From assembly GCA_036937835.1 (NCBI GenBank), contig CM072863.1, forward strand, positions 15,178,001 to 15,242,000: DNA of 64,000 nt, read 5' to 3'. Positions 11,801 through 24,917 of this stretch are shown one piece after another. The translations under genes and the position numbers were made by a program. Every line of letters starts with the position of its first letter. Position 1 is the first letter of the stretch. The notes under the pieces were generated by a model. That model was given only the letters and a program-made list of their open reading frames with translations. It did no database searches and was not told the origin of the DNA. Source of the DNA: Pampus argenteus. Lineage: Eukaryota; Chordata; Actinopteri; Scombriformes; Stromateidae.

Positions 11801-14800
11801 AGCATGTTGGCAATTTTAAGTTATCAAGTTATCATATCTTGAGGCTGAAACTAGTGCGTAAGTATCCTAATCTGCAGTGCCACGAATGGCCGCTAAATAC
11901 AGTACTCTATCCAAAAAAAAATATAAAAAATCTAATTCCCATTCAAAAGGCATCAACTTCTCTCTAGAAATACTACGTCAATCTTTTTTTTCCAATGCAT
12001 CATTATGGTCTCTATCACTGAACTCTGGTCCTCTAGTGTGCTGGGGGTCATTTTGGAAGATATTGCTCAGTTAATAAGGGTTTAAGATTTGTAGGTTTGA
12101 TTTTCTGTCCGCCATGTTGATTGACAGTTTGTTCACCTGCTGCCAAGTGTTTAATCTTCTGGACTCCTGTCGCAATATTTCAGTAAGTTTACCAAATAAT
12201 GCTTTCACTTGATTATGATACCTGCCCTGTTAGCACAATTTAGCTATTCTGCCTGTTGCTTTTCTCACTTTTATTGTTAAAAGAGTCAAAAATGTGCCTT
12301 GAGTTTAATAGATGTCACCAGTGTATAGAAAAATAAAATACAGTACAAAGTACAGTACAGTCTGTCACACTGTAGGAGAGTGACTTTGTTGTAGCTGATT
12401 GGGTGGTGTCTCAACTGTAATTAAACTATTAATCCTTGAGGAAGGCACCTGCATGCCTGCAAATTGTTTCGTTGAAGTACATTCATTTCAATCTACTTTA
12501 TCTAATTACCTTATACTGACAGTCCAAGGATAACCAACAGCAAACTGAGGCGGCATAATGGGAGAGGGTGTTGTCTCTGTTGAACTGTACACTGCCACTA
12601 CTAAAGGGGAGTTTATTGTTTCCTTTTTTTTTTTTTAGTGTTAGTTAATTTCACGGTGCAGTTCCATTTTACTCTGGCTTTGCCCTTTAGCAGGCTCCAT
12701 GGACTTGCTCATCCACTAGTATGGGACAGTGTATTGAAATATGGAAGTATTGTTTGGCCACATCCTTCACTATCTTCAAGGAACTGAAAGACCAACATGA
12801 CAACTGAGATTATATTGCACTCAGCTCCTGGCTGGACTTTCCTACAGTGGTGTGTAACTTATCCGGCTTTTGTATGGCAACGTTAAGCTGGAGATGGGAA
12901 GCGCAGCAATAAATCATTGTACCCAACCTCTCAACAGAAGATCTGAGCAGTGGTCAGACAGTAGCAGAATATCATCTGCCAGCCTGTGCTGCTCCTGGCT
13001 CTCTTCCCAGTCCACTGTTGGGGCCTTTTAGAGTCAGCATCGTAAGAGCCCTTAAAGTATAAGACTCCATTTCTCGTTTCTGAGAATACTCAGAGTGGGA
13101 GGTTATCTGAGATACTCTATTCTGGTCTTTCTCCTTTCTCCTATTGATGTTGCTGTGTCTTTGTCACCGCTCAACAGGTTTGCTCCTCTTATCAGCAAAG
13201 TGCATTGGGTTTGTTCCATATATGGACATGACTATTGCAGATCCACTATATCCCCCACTCCCTTGCAAACCATGTCCTAGATTTTTCACATGCTTCACAT
13301 GTGTGCAGGTGGCTAAGGATGATTAGCTGAAGCATGTGCTCCACCACAGTATCTTTCAGCTGTGTGTCTCTGCTGGTAAGTGTCAATTTGATTCTCCTCC
13401 TCACCTTCCTTTTGGGAAGCTAGTATATGAATTTTTTCCCTATCCTCCTCGTTACAAGTGTGTTGCAGCTCATGCAGCTTCATCACTTCTATCCGTGTTG
13501 AACATCAGTTCTGGAGCCATCCTGATTGGCATTTTTTTTCTACTTGTATTGACAAGAAGAGTTACTCATGTCAATGGCATTTTATCAGAGGCCACACCGA
13601 GACAAAGCAAAAGCAAGTTAACGAAGGACAGTAAGTCTCTACTTGGACACTGATATTGAGTTGTAGTTCTGCAGACATGCAGCCAAAATCCCATTAGCTG
13701 ACATGATGCGAGTTGTCTTGACTCTAAAAACAGCTAAAAAGGCAGGCATTATATTTGTGTGTTAAAAGAAGGTCAGAGCTGACAAATAGAAGAGGACTTG
13801 CTAAGTGTAAAAACAGGGTTGTTTTGTAATGTGTGGTCAAACCTAAAGTGTAGGCTGGCATTAGTGCTGAAGAGATGTTATAATGTTGATTATTGTATTA
13901 TTATAAATATCATTTTGAACAAACTATTAGCTCGACAAAGACATTACATTTAAAGGTGTCATAATGAGCTCAGTTACACTGTTAATCTGTTTATGCTATG
14001 CATATAAGAGTGTGTTCATTTAATGATTCAGTCTGTTCATACCTATAGGGGGGTGTTAGAGTTATGGGAACCACACAGGTGTTTTCAGTGGTTAACACAC
14101 TGCTGTAAATATTAGTAGTTTACATCTGTGCCACCAGCTGGTTTGGATACAATCCATTTCCTTTAAAACACAAAGAATTCTTAAATTTGACCTTGGTCTT
14201 AAGTGTATTGCCAGGGGAGTGCGGCTGTACCACCAGTACCACCTACCCCATACAAAACCTGTCAAACGGTGCAGCCTGTGTGAAATAGAATAAAGGTTAT
14301 TCACGGTAACATTTGTTCAATGAGCGCTGGAGCTGTTTTGTAACCTTACCACACTGCCAAAACCTTGTCATGAAGATTGATGGATGTACCTGTAAGTTTT
14401 TTTTTTTGTTTTTTTTTACAGGTACATCTCATCCCAAATTTCACTGCGCTACCACAAGGAGTGGAGTGATGGCAGCCTATAGAGTATGTTGGATGGTGGG
14501 GGTAATATGGTGCAGTCTATAGGTATAAACCTGGTTGCACTCTTCTTGCAGATAGGATAAATCTTTAAACATGACTCCTAGGCATAAGCTTAATCTGCAG
14601 GCAATGGAGAAGAATGACTTTTCTGCTTGGCTGATTAGGCCTCAGGCTGCTGACCCTAGTGTCCTGTCAGCTTCTGAGTGTTGAATGTCTTGTTTATGAA
14701 TAAAGATGTTTACGGATATCATTTAGCTTTCGACATTGCCACTGACATCAAAGTCATTCCTTTTGGCAAGCCCGTACCAACTGTGAAGTGTTTTCTTTGG

Positions 14801-14929
14801 AAGAGAATGTACACAAGCGTGGCCATGCATTCACGAGAACTGTTTACTGAGCTGCTGGAGCTAATCTCTGTATGAATCCTCTGAGATCAGACAGGATCAA
14901 ACAATGTCATAAATACAGTAAGGCCGTTA

Positions 14930-15250
14930 ATTTGTCAATCAACTTTTTTTTTTCTTTTATCCAATTAGTGAAACTGTCTTAATTATGTAATTGTCATTTT
15001 CTGCTGAGGGTAAGAAGTGTAGCGATAGAGGACAATCTAATCTGATAATATGTCTGCAAGCCTGGATAAGAACATTAGATATAAATTCAATAATGCAAAA
15101 TTTGTGCTCGGACAATTAGATTTTGATTGGTATAATTGACAATTACCATTCACCGGCATGTAATACAGCAGATTGTTTATTGTCTGTGATTCATTTGTTG
15201 TCAGAACAAACAAGACACTGTGTAACAGAACAGTGAGAAACATCTGATTT
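14930..15250. promoter_or_regulatory. Candidate enhancer-like conserved noncoding element
   Basis: A dense group of homeodomain-type cores lies here: TTAATTTGTCAATCAA, CCAATTAGTG, TTAATTATGTAATTGTC, GACAATTAGA, ATAATTGACAATTACC and several ATTGT SOX-like cores, with no simple repeat except one T-run near the start. Clustering of this kind is typical of developmental enhancers in gene deserts, but conservation cannot be assessed from one sequence. Confidence 0.25.
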
Positions 15251-18200
15251 CTTCTTTATCACCAAGAACATCTATGTGCTGAATGTGCCTCTGTTGTCAT
15301 TAGCATTATAAAAGGACTAAAGAACATGCTGTATGAATATGTTCCATCAATCTTGTCTTGACCTGCATCAAGTCTCATACAGCATTTTTCATTGTGTTCA
15401 AAATCTTGTTTTTCCAATAGTGATGATGCCAACAATGCTGTTTAATATGTCTTGTGAAATACAATTTACAATTTATAAGGAAACATATCACAGAGTGATT
15501 GTATTTCATTGTGTGTTAGTTTAATGTCCAATTGCAATGCAGGCAAAGCCAAATGTTTTAACATCTTAAATAAGTCTCGCATATACCGTTAGTAATTAAG
15601 ATAGTAAAGGCAAAGGGCAAAGTCACCATATCACTAATGACTGAATTACCCATTGCTTGGCACAATACTTTAGAGAAATTAAAGATTTATTATTACTTAT
15701 AATAGTGCATTTCAGACCTGTATTCCTCATTGCCAAGTCAGATTTACATTATGCCAAACATGGTATCAAACTGTGAAAAAGAAAAATAATATTTTGAAAA
15801 GAGTGGCTATGTATCTTTTGGAAAACTGACATCTTTGGCCACAAGTGGCAAAAAAAGACAAGTGATTATACTGACACAAATAGAGAAGAGCCATCAAGTC
15901 AGCAAACATTAACATTATTAACATTAATCACCATGTCAGATCTTGATGAAGACTTAGAGTTGATACGCATGGATCTGCTTGACTGCTTATGCTCGAAGAA
16001 TAAATTCACAATATTATTTCACCTGAAGGTGGAGTGACTTAGTTTGTTTTACATGGTTGACTGCAAAATTTTTCAGATTAGTCTCAAGCAAGAAAGACTT
16101 CCTGGGTTCTTTTTTTTCTGTACTTTCACCTGCCCAACTAAAGAGCATCTGTTGCAAGAGCCATCAGAAGTGTGTAATGTAAAATATACATTTGTTTGTT
16201 TAGAATAACTAATATTCTAATGTTCTAATGTTTGACCTAAAAATATTATATCTTTTATCTATATATATTTCATTTCCGCTGATCCCTAGGGTATTATCAG
16301 ATTTCTAAAGTAGAATATTTAAGTATCATCGGAGTGTGAGTATTTGGTAGAGTAGGGAAAGGCATAAAGTTATGAGTTCCTCAACCTTGCTGCCATCCAA
16401 CCATTTATCTTCCTTTTTTGTTGTTCAGTGCTCATTAGTCTTGATTTAATTTTCTCTTTCTGTGCTTTCTGTGCCGACTTGCAAAAGGCATCCAATTAGG
16501 TGTCAGCCATCATGTCTCTTGCTCTCTCAACTCTCTGAGCTGGAGTAGACTTGGTGATAAGAAAGCAGGTACACTGAAAAACACAGGCTAATTGATAGGG
16601 AGCAAAATTTTAAAGCAAGATGCTCCGAGTGGAATTCTAGGATGATTTTCTGATTTAGTTGAAGTTTGTTAAATGTGACATTCACTGTGGTTTTATATAT
16701 CCATGGGGTCACATGCATGTACATAATACGGCATGTTTTGCATTCACTCCCTCTTTAGTGTTCATCTAGACAAACTCAGAGCACATCACTATAGTGTCAG
16801 CCAATCACTGTCTGATGCCTCATCTGATATTTATGTGGTCTTCCTGTTTGTGACATGAACAATAAACTTCATTGTCGTGTGAAGCTTTGATGAAGTATTG
16901 ACTATCTGCATACTAACTTTGCACCACTTATTGTCCATGTCATATCCAGTATGTCTGCTGCAAAGTCTTAGGAGAGAAAAAATGCTCTTGAAATGATTAT
17001 GTCTTGTACAATGTACTATGTTTGTGGGATACAAGTATCACAAACTGCACTTGTGAAAATCTACATCTAAATACAAGGATGTATGGTATAGCATATTAAA
17101 TAAAGCTAACTGATCTCTCTTGACAGAATCTATTAGTAAACCTCTGCTTCCGCCATATTGCTTAGTCAGCCACAGCTGAAAATAAATTTGGAAAAATCAC
17201 AGTTGAGTGCAGTATGCACCGAGTGGGAAATATTTTGAGATACTACATCAGTTTAAACTTTGCAATCGAAGTAAGTTAGATAACTGTTTTAATATGAAAT
17301 CTGCCACCACAGTGGTTAGACATGCTTTGGCGGTAATTTCGATTGCTTTATTCGTTGTGCAAGATTCTTAATAAAAGAGACAAACTGCCTTGCTAAAATC
17401 TTACCTTTAAATACAAAATGATATGCTTGATTTCTCAGAATATAGCTATATTAGCAGTGTTCAAATGTGTAGTACCATAGAAATGCAGATTACTTAATTT
17501 CAATTACTTTAACAACATTGACTATGAGTAGCAATACAACATAATTAGGTATCACTTCAGCACAACAAAAAGCTGCTAGAATGGCAGCAATAAGGAAGCC
17601 AATACAGTAAGTATTCAATCATGGGCCCATGACAGGGATGCAGGTTTGCCAACATAATATTTGCTTACTTTATATATAATAATTGATACAATTTAAGTTA
17701 GTGTCAATGCCTGTTGGTGTCACAGGCATTTGTGTTTGGAAATTTGGAGATGAGAGTGGGGCTCTGCAGTTGAATGACAAAACAAAACATTCATTCATTT
17801 CCTCGTCAGCCCCTAACGTGTCAAGTCATTACATACGTTACAGCACTGTACAGCATTTGAGCCCTTGGATAAATCTCGTCACAACCTTGCTTAACATGCG
17901 GCCAAGTGGAACTTGGCTGCAGGTCACCTATTACCTAAGAGTCAGTGTAACTCATCTACATGTGCAAGCTACACAAAAGATGCTATCTGGAGAGAAAATG
18001 AAAGTCATTGTCACCTCTTACTTGCATTTTGAATAACGAGGAGGGACCTCATCATTCATAATGACACTGATCATCTATAACTGTTTCAGATATGATAAAA
18101 AAAAACAAGCTGATGTAGAAATGCCCTCTTTTCCAATTCTGATTTCTATGGATTTACTGGCTTTAACCTTGAACAGTGACAGATAATAGGTTTGTCATTG

Positions 18201-19085
18201 GGAAGCTTCCTCCTTCCTACATAAAGAACCTTTAAAAGAGATATATCGCTGCCGTCTTGCTGATGAAGTCTGCAGTGTTTTCGGAATATATCTCGATTCA
18301 TTCTCATTTACCCTCCCGCGGGTCTTTAATTTGAATGACCCTGACAGGATCATTAAAGCAGAGGTTATCAACTCTGCCGGTAGATGAGAAGTGTCCTTAA
18401 ACATTGAGAACTGGTCACCTTTTTCACTTTCACAGTCACCTGGTAACGTCTTCTTCACAAGATGTGGGGCCCAGATATCATCACTGGTGGGTCTTTGGTA
18501 GCCACATCCAATCAAAGTTCAAAATGTAATGTATAAAAGTCTGGTGCTTCATTTAATCTAAAACGGCAGATACTTCTCAAATTGTGGATATATTCGAGTG
18601 GTTCGAGATGTAAGCAGATAAGCAAAGAATATAAAATTACTATGTGTGGGTTGGTAATGTTTTTTCAATGTAGTCACTATTTCAATATGTGGGACTCGTA
18701 GACATAGACAGCTCAAAACAGTAAAGCTGAGTTGTTGAGCTCAAAACAGTAACTTTGTGGGTCCAAAATTTTACTGTTTTGGTTCAGTTTCACTGCTTTC
18801 ATCAGTATTATTTTCAGATGCAGGCGACAGCTTTTTCAATGAAAGCTTTACTAAACCCTCTATACTATCTATCTGCTAAGCACCCAATGTAAGACAGACA
18901 ACATTAGCTGCAAGGCAGGTAGAATAAGGTTGGAGCAAAGGCAGTACAACCGCACCCCACTCTACTTTATTTCATTATTAGCTTCTGAGAATTAAATAAT
19001 CATTCAAAATAATTGCCCGTCCTCAGAAAAACAATATATTATAGGTCTAAAAATCAGCTGGCAAAAACAATCTATAGTTAAGTTT

Positions 19086-19099
19086 TTGCCATCTAGTGG
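19086..19099 (-). promoter_or_regulatory. CTCF-like motif
   Basis: Minus-strand CCACTAGATGGCAA matches 13 of 14 positions of the CTCF core CCASYAGRKGGCRS. It points the same way as the motif at 6159. Binding is inferred only from the motif. Confidence 0.3.
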
Positions 19100-20916
19100 C
19101 CATCAGCAATTACGACCAATGAAGTGGCATCAATATCATTTTAGGTGGTGGGTGGTTGGGGTGTGGCTAGAAAGTCAGACAGCAAAAAGTAGCTGTAGGA
19201 GACGGATGTTTGCTTCCCTTTTTCAACTACAAGCGTGTTGCTATTTTGGGATATTTATGACCAAGAAAATTTTTAGTGTGCTACTGTTTTTTTTAAATGT
19301 GCTTTCTATGAGGAGGAGCTTTCACATTACAAAACTTACAATTTGCAAGTCATAGGCTGTGTGGGATGAAAAATTGGTTAAGTCAAAATCTGTATTCCCA
19401 TGTTAAGTTACATTATTCATGGGAAGGCAAATACAGAGTAATACAGCCAAAGACTTTGACTATACTACTGAGATTTTGTCTGGTACAAAGGCCAGACATT
19501 CTGTTTATTGCGTTATAAAATAATTGCAGACCTTGGTGTTTTTTTAAAAATGCATCAATTACGCTTATTTTTACACCCTCGGTTTGTCAAATATCTTTTT
19601 CTTTGCTTTGTTCTCTTTTGCTCCTATTTTTCCATAAATGTACATTAGCAGGAAATAGGACATTTTTACAACTGCCATTGGGTTGTATTTCTTCAGGTGT
19701 GTGTAAAAGTTGTTAGCGTTTGTTTCTGTTGCTGACTGTTTTTGTTTATGGAACATTATGTGCACATTCGTATGTTTCTGTGATTTATCCTTTTATTGTC
19801 TGAGAGGTTGAAAGCATCAGTGATTTAATTTGTATCCAACAATATGATTTACATACTGTACCAAATATACAGGATGAAATGAATGAGAAGTAAACAACTG
19901 TTATACACGCTGGTGATGACATATTAAATTATCATTTTATGTAAACCCCACTTGTGACCGTACAGATTCAACAACAGCAAGGCAGTGTTGTGCACTTTAT
20001 CATAAGTCCTGTTGTGTGATCAAAACATTCATGCAGTATTTCAATAGAAAATGTAAATGAACTTAACTCATCTCACACAGATCCTTGCCCATATTTTCTT
20101 ATTCTGCCACATTGACTGGCAGCCATATATTAGTGCCTTTTCATTGGTTTCTTTGGATCAAGATGAAATACTCTGTTGAATTTCACCCGTGTTAACTACA
20201 TGAGAGCCACTTGAATTAAAGCCAGAGGTTGGCTCGCCATTTTCTCGATGTAAGAGATCTTGATGGTGCTCCTTGGGTCAATTTCAATCAGCACATCTCA
20301 CAATGATTGAGCCCTTTGCATTAGCTTCTGTTTTTTTCTCTGTTTTGCTCTCTGCTTCTGCATGATATGTCTAGAAATGTGAGTTCATAGCAATTTACCT
20401 AATCCCGTTACAATGCTCGTACATCAAACTGACAGTGAATTCATGATGAAAGCGTAAGGATATGGTGATTAATCTACTTTTAATTACTCAATCATCCTCG
20501 AATTTTCTACCCCTGACCAAAGGTAACTGATCTTTGTACTTTAAAATATGACGATGGAAATGGATAACTGAATAAAAACAGAGTCTGGTAGAAATGCAAC
20601 ATAGTTTGGGAGCAGTGTTCACTTTCTTTTGGGTTCTTCACATTAATGTCTTTAATTTGTTTATGTACTGTGTGATTTCTGCAGTAAAAGGGACAGTTTA
20701 TTTCAATTTATAGGCTGCCATATGAAATTCTTTGTTATAATATTAAATAATGATAATCATTATCAAGGTTGTATATTTATTTGTAAATAGCTCTGTTTCA
20801 TTTTCCATGTGTGTATTCCGTAAAAAAACTGTTACTGTTTATTTCACTACTGTTTATAGAGCCAGAACAAATTTTTTCTTTTAGTGTTTTAAATGGCAAA
20901 TGGGCTGCAATTATAT

Positions 20917-21030
20917 ACTTTACTATACTTTACAATACATGTCAGAATTTCACCCACTCACACAGACATTCATACACTGATGGCAGAGGCTACCATTCAA
21001 GGTGAATGCTGCGCATCAGGACATAATCAT
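20917..21030 (+). repeat. Fragment of a fish interspersed repeat
   Basis: The phrases CACCCACTCACACAGACATT, CATACACTGATGGCAGAGGC and GCGCATCAGGAC, in this order, match a sequence I recognise as frequent in teleost genomes (a block beginning with a CACCCATTCACAC-type phrase). Its parent element is not identifiable from this piece. Recognition is from memory of the family, not from a database search. Confidence 0.4.
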
Positions 21031-21327
21031 TCACATACACTCCCGGTGTCAGTACTAGCAGTACCAGCAAGGCAGCTAAGTCAGGTGCTTGTATGGTTGA
21101 GCCTCAGCTCAACATGTCTACTACTGACAACAACAGCATGTCATCTTTAGAAATAATACCTCTGCACCCAGTACTCAATGGGCTGCTAAAGTATAGCGTT
21201 GTTGTGGGACTGGTTTGCCAACAAAGCCGACGCTGATTGCAAACCCTGTGACATAACGAAGTCTGCAACGATACTCAAACGGTTCTATAAGACAGTGTCG
21301 TGCAAAGGAGAAAACACTTTAGGATGG

Positions 21328-21678
21328 TAATACAATAGGGGTGTGACGAGATCTTGCGAGATGAAAAGTTGCGAGATTTCTCGGCGGGTTGGAAATCGGT
21401 ATCGCGAGATTTGTTGTCCAACAAGCAGCCGGAAAACACATGCATAACTATTTGCGACGCCCCCACCACTTTTAAATTGTGATCCAACAAGCAGCCGAAT
21501 GACATCGGAAAACAATGACGTCGGAAAATAAAAAAACAAAGTTAAATAAAAGTCTGTTGTCCAGGCATTCATATTTGTAATTTAGTTTTCTTAAAATCTC
21601 GTCTCGTCTCAATCTCGTGAACCCAATCTCGTGTCTCGTCTCGTGAACTAAGTGTCTCGTCACACCCCTATAATGCAA
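21328..21678. mobile_element. hAT-type MITE with target-site duplication
   Basis: The element proper is 21336-21670 (335 bp). It starts TAGGGGTGTGACGAGA and ends TCTCGTCACACCCCTA, perfect 16-bp terminal inverted repeats. It is flanked by TAATACAA and TAATGCAA, an 8-bp duplication with one mismatch, the length made by hAT transposases. It has no transposase. The right half is packed with TCTCGT motifs, and TCCAACAAGCAGCCG occurs twice (21417-21431 and 21483-21497), so it contains an internal direct repeat. A non-autonomous hAT element is the best reading; the exact family name would need a repeat library. Confidence 0.85.
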
Positions 21679-24206
21679 TTATATGAGATGGCATTATGTA
21701 GTGTATCAGTAGCATAGCGTTTCAATGCCATGCCCACCCTACTGTATTGTAAATAGCATGACAAGCATATTAGAAAATGTAAGTTCCAAGATGACAAATG
21801 TATTAAGCTACAGTTATTCGGGGGGTCTCATTTGTTGTTGCCTGTTAATAGAATCATGGTTTGTCCTTGTCTATAATAGATAATATAATACATTTGACCT
21901 GATACATATAACTATAGATTAGCAATTGGGCTTGATATGTATGAAATTAAAATGAAATAATTAAGATCTTTCATTACAACTATTTTCTATTTTGAGCCCA
22001 TCCATCTCTCCAATATATGTTGCAGGGTCAATTTAGATCTAACTGAGCTTTATTCCAATATTATGTGCATAACAATTGTCACTCATACTCAAAACAAATA
22101 ATATAAAAAAAAAGTCTGACCTAAACAACAAAATTATCTGGATCATGACACTAAGTCATTACTGACATTACCTCTCCCAGCTCGGGCCTGTTCAACACCA
22201 GTTCTTTGCAGTGTATTGCACACAGATTAAGGACTGCTGAATGAATGAAGTAATGCTGAATTCAACTATTAGCCTTTTTTTTTTTTCTAAAAAGGCAAAT
22301 AATTAATAATTTAAATAATATTTCCAATAAGTTTCAGAGGTTGCGATCACTTGTGTTCGACTGCCAAACAGTCTGTGACCATTATATTTTAAATGGCTGC
22401 GTATATTAACTTTCCCAATAATTAGGGAACTGAATTAAATTAAGTTATGATAAAATAAATTAAGTAAAATATGATACATTTATGAAACTATTTCCTGTCA
22501 CGAATCATGTGGTTATTGTGCAAACCAGGGTGTGTCTGTGTGCTGTTTGTACTGCTGGTCCCACTAAGAATCAATCACCCAGCCTGAATCAATGCAGCTT
22601 TCAGCTCAATACTGCAGCTATATGGTGAGCCACAACACATCTGATGATTACTTTATTCAAAACCTGTTTTTTTTTTTTTGGTTTGTTTTTTTTTTTTAAA
22701 TCTCTTTTTAAACCTCAATGGTTTCACTTTGAATGTATGATGTTTTGGTGAAAAGCTGAGATATTGAGTACATAAGCCTTTTATAATTGAAGCCTTAGGC
22801 AACAAGTGTCCCTGGACACTTATCCATAATGAACACGGACACTCTTAGCAGGTCCAACCGAATTGAAGGATGGAGTAGTCGTCTTTTCCTGTTAAAAAGA
22901 TGCTTCCTATATTACCTGCTTGACTGAACATATGGATCAATGGTGGATAAGTGTATTATCCTGCAACAGTGGTTTGAGAAGTTTGTATAGATGATATGTA
23001 TAGATTATATACTTTTTGTTTGTTTTGTTTTTTTTCCCAAATTCATCATCTTAATTCCAAGCTGACCACAGTTGACAATTTTTGCAAAGTTGGATGCTAG
23101 AAACTTTTCAGAGGCACCTTTCAAGGCTACATGTAGTCATTATTTTATACTTAAAAGATAAGAGTTGATGGTTAATTTGTGGAGTATTCATTTATTTTAG
23201 ACTAAATCTTATCATATAGTATACTGCTGTTAATGTGATTTGATTACTAGAACCTTCTTAATTTTCGAGGTCAAGACAAGAATAAAGTAATACAGTAGAA
23301 ATAGTGCGGTTGATATTGTTGAAGAAATAAATTCATGTGTTTAAAGTCATTGTTTCACAGCAGTGTGCACCGTGTAGACCAACAATTCACACCTGCGGGC
23401 AAGGATCAATTACAGGCCATTAAACTGGTAATACAATAAATATATAGCCTCTGCCCTGATCTTATGATTATGAACATCACATTAAAGCAACTAGTTTTTA
23501 TATATTAAATTAATAGGGTTTAATGATTTCCCTAAGCTTTAAGGAGCACAGGATTACATTTTAGATTCTCTCAGATGTCTCTCCAAGCTGCGGGTAGCTC
23601 TCCTAATTAGATAGGTGTTTGTGTGCTGGAAGTATTGCCAATTACACACAGTGACAAAGCGCAAACATTAATGGGAAATCAACTGCAACCAGACAAGTGT
23701 CTGGAGCTGCAAGCCCAAATAAAAGTTCTTGTAGACAGGTCATAAAGCCAAAGGTGAAATTCAATGACTTACTCGGTATATCAGTGCAGATAACAACGCT
23801 GGACAAGAATTATAATACATTTGTACATTTTAATGAATGAGACTGTAATTAACCTGTAACATCTCTCACACCTGTTCCTATTTATAGCAAAGGATAAACT
23901 GTCTATCAAATCAACTCTCCTTATTCAACACGTGGACATATGTTATGTTTTGAATAAGTTAATCGCTTCTCAATCACTTAGTTCACTTTATGCTTGAGTT
24001 TGTGAGGTGTTGAACATGGTGCTAGATTTTCATCGGGTATGGAGGTGGTGGTGGTGGTGTGATGAATCCAACAGTTAGCTGATGAAGGAAATCACAGCCT
24101 GGACAGAGTATGGGACAGATGTGACCTTGTAATGTTCTGGCCAGTATTTTCCTGTACTGTCCTGTTACATTTTCAGCAAACTATTGGCAGACCTACTAGT
24201 TAAATA

Positions 24207-24209
<3 letters not shown>
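21679..24209. other. Noncoding interval
   Basis: No gene supported. Long T-tracts interrupted by G occur at about 22667-22697. The segment 23578-23760 is non-repetitive and rich in AATTA/TTAAT cores, and could be a conserved noncoding element. The rest is AT-rich sequence without recognisable structure. Confidence 0.55.

Positions 24210-24238
<29 letters not shown>
24210..24238 (+). repeat. Poly(A) run of 29
   Basis: An uninterrupted run of A. It could be the tail of an old retroposed copy on the plus strand, but the preceding sequence is not recognisable as a SINE or LINE. Confidence 0.9.
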
Positions 24239-24503
24239 CATTAAATCTAGTAATATTCCGTCTGTGATGCACGCATCATCGAAAAAGGTTCTGTTAATAT
24301 TTATGAACATCCAAACTCTGAATTCACATACTGGAAATAAGAATTGCACTGGACCTACAATATAAAGATAATGTATCCATTCTGGTGTGTAATTATAAGT
24401 AGTACACAATTTTGGAAAATACTTTTGGTTTTTTTCTTTTGCCATTTGTTAATGTAACTTCACCTAATGTGTTTATACTTTCTTTTACTCACTCTCACTA
24501 CAT

Positions 24504-24917
24504 CAGAGGTCGGCAAATAAGTTTGGCCCCGGGCCGATTCTTTCTATTTTCTATTATATTAAATATATATTAAGAAATATATTATTATATATTAAGAAAC
24601 TCGCCTTTTAGGTGTTGGCGATGTTTCCCTCTACCTACACTTGTGAGTCAAGCTTTTCTTCAATGAACGCAATCAAAATGCAGAAGAGGAACCGTCTGAC
24701 CAACACAAACCTGGAGAACTGCTTGAGGATAAAAGTGACATCCCTGTCTCCCGACATCCATAAAATTGCGACTGAAGGGAGCTGTCACTTTTCCCATTAA
24801 GTGAGTACTAGCCTTTCAAGTTTTTATAGTGATATTCAGGAGCAGCACAGATCGGTTTCCCCATGCCGCTGATGTCCATTCACATTTTTAGGCCATTTTA
24901 TTTTTGAGCCGACCTTG
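24504..24917 (+). mobile_element. hAT element remnant, internally deleted
   Basis: The left end CAGAGGTCGGCAA followed by a GGCCCCGGGCC block is typical of a hAT (Charlie-like) 5' terminus. About 80 bp later the sequence jumps to the last part of a hAT transposase, so most of the gene is missing. A degenerate right end may be GCCGACCTTG (24908-24917), which mirrors the left end with one base missing. No matching 8-bp target duplication is visible, so the right boundary is uncertain. Confidence 0.6.
24585..24800 (+). pseudogene. hAT transposase C-terminal dimerisation fragment
   Basis: The reading frame gives KKLAF, a stop (TAG at 24612-24614), then VLAMFPSTYTCESSFSSMN and KRNRLTNTNLENCLRIK, ending in SPDIHKIA. 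This order (KKxAFGVL, STYxCExxFSxMN, RxRLTNxxLxxCLRxK) is the hAT C-terminal dimerisation region as found in ZBED/GTF2IRD2-like and Charlie transposases. The conserved glycine codon before VL has become the stop. The catalytic core and the BED finger are absent. It is a dead fragment, not a host gene. Confidence 0.8.

Larger units (their letters stand above)
8881..20916. other. Long noncoding interval
   Basis: No supported gene. It contains an 11-base G-run (9324-9334), a (TG)n tract near 9480-9508, an inverted pair GATGTACCTGTA/TACAGGTACATC flanking a T-rich core (14383-14428), and a CTCF-like site at 19086. Segments at about 10990-11280, 14930-15250 and 18190-18530 are non-repetitive and compositionally complex, resembling conserved noncoding elements. 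The 106-codon minus-strand frame at 18195-18515 has no recognisable domain. Confidence 0.55.

Noticed and set aside
14391..14420. A mini-intron-like GTAAGT, T-tract, TTACAG arrangement
   Set aside because: Only about 30 bases, too short for a vertebrate intron; better described as an inverted pair around a T-run.
17683..18036. 117-codon open frame on the plus strand
   Set aside because: Mixed composition without any motif or flanking splice signals.
18195..18515. 106-codon open frame on the minus strand
   Set aside because: No recognisable domain and no splice signals; it overlaps a complex block that looks more like noncoding regulatory DNA.
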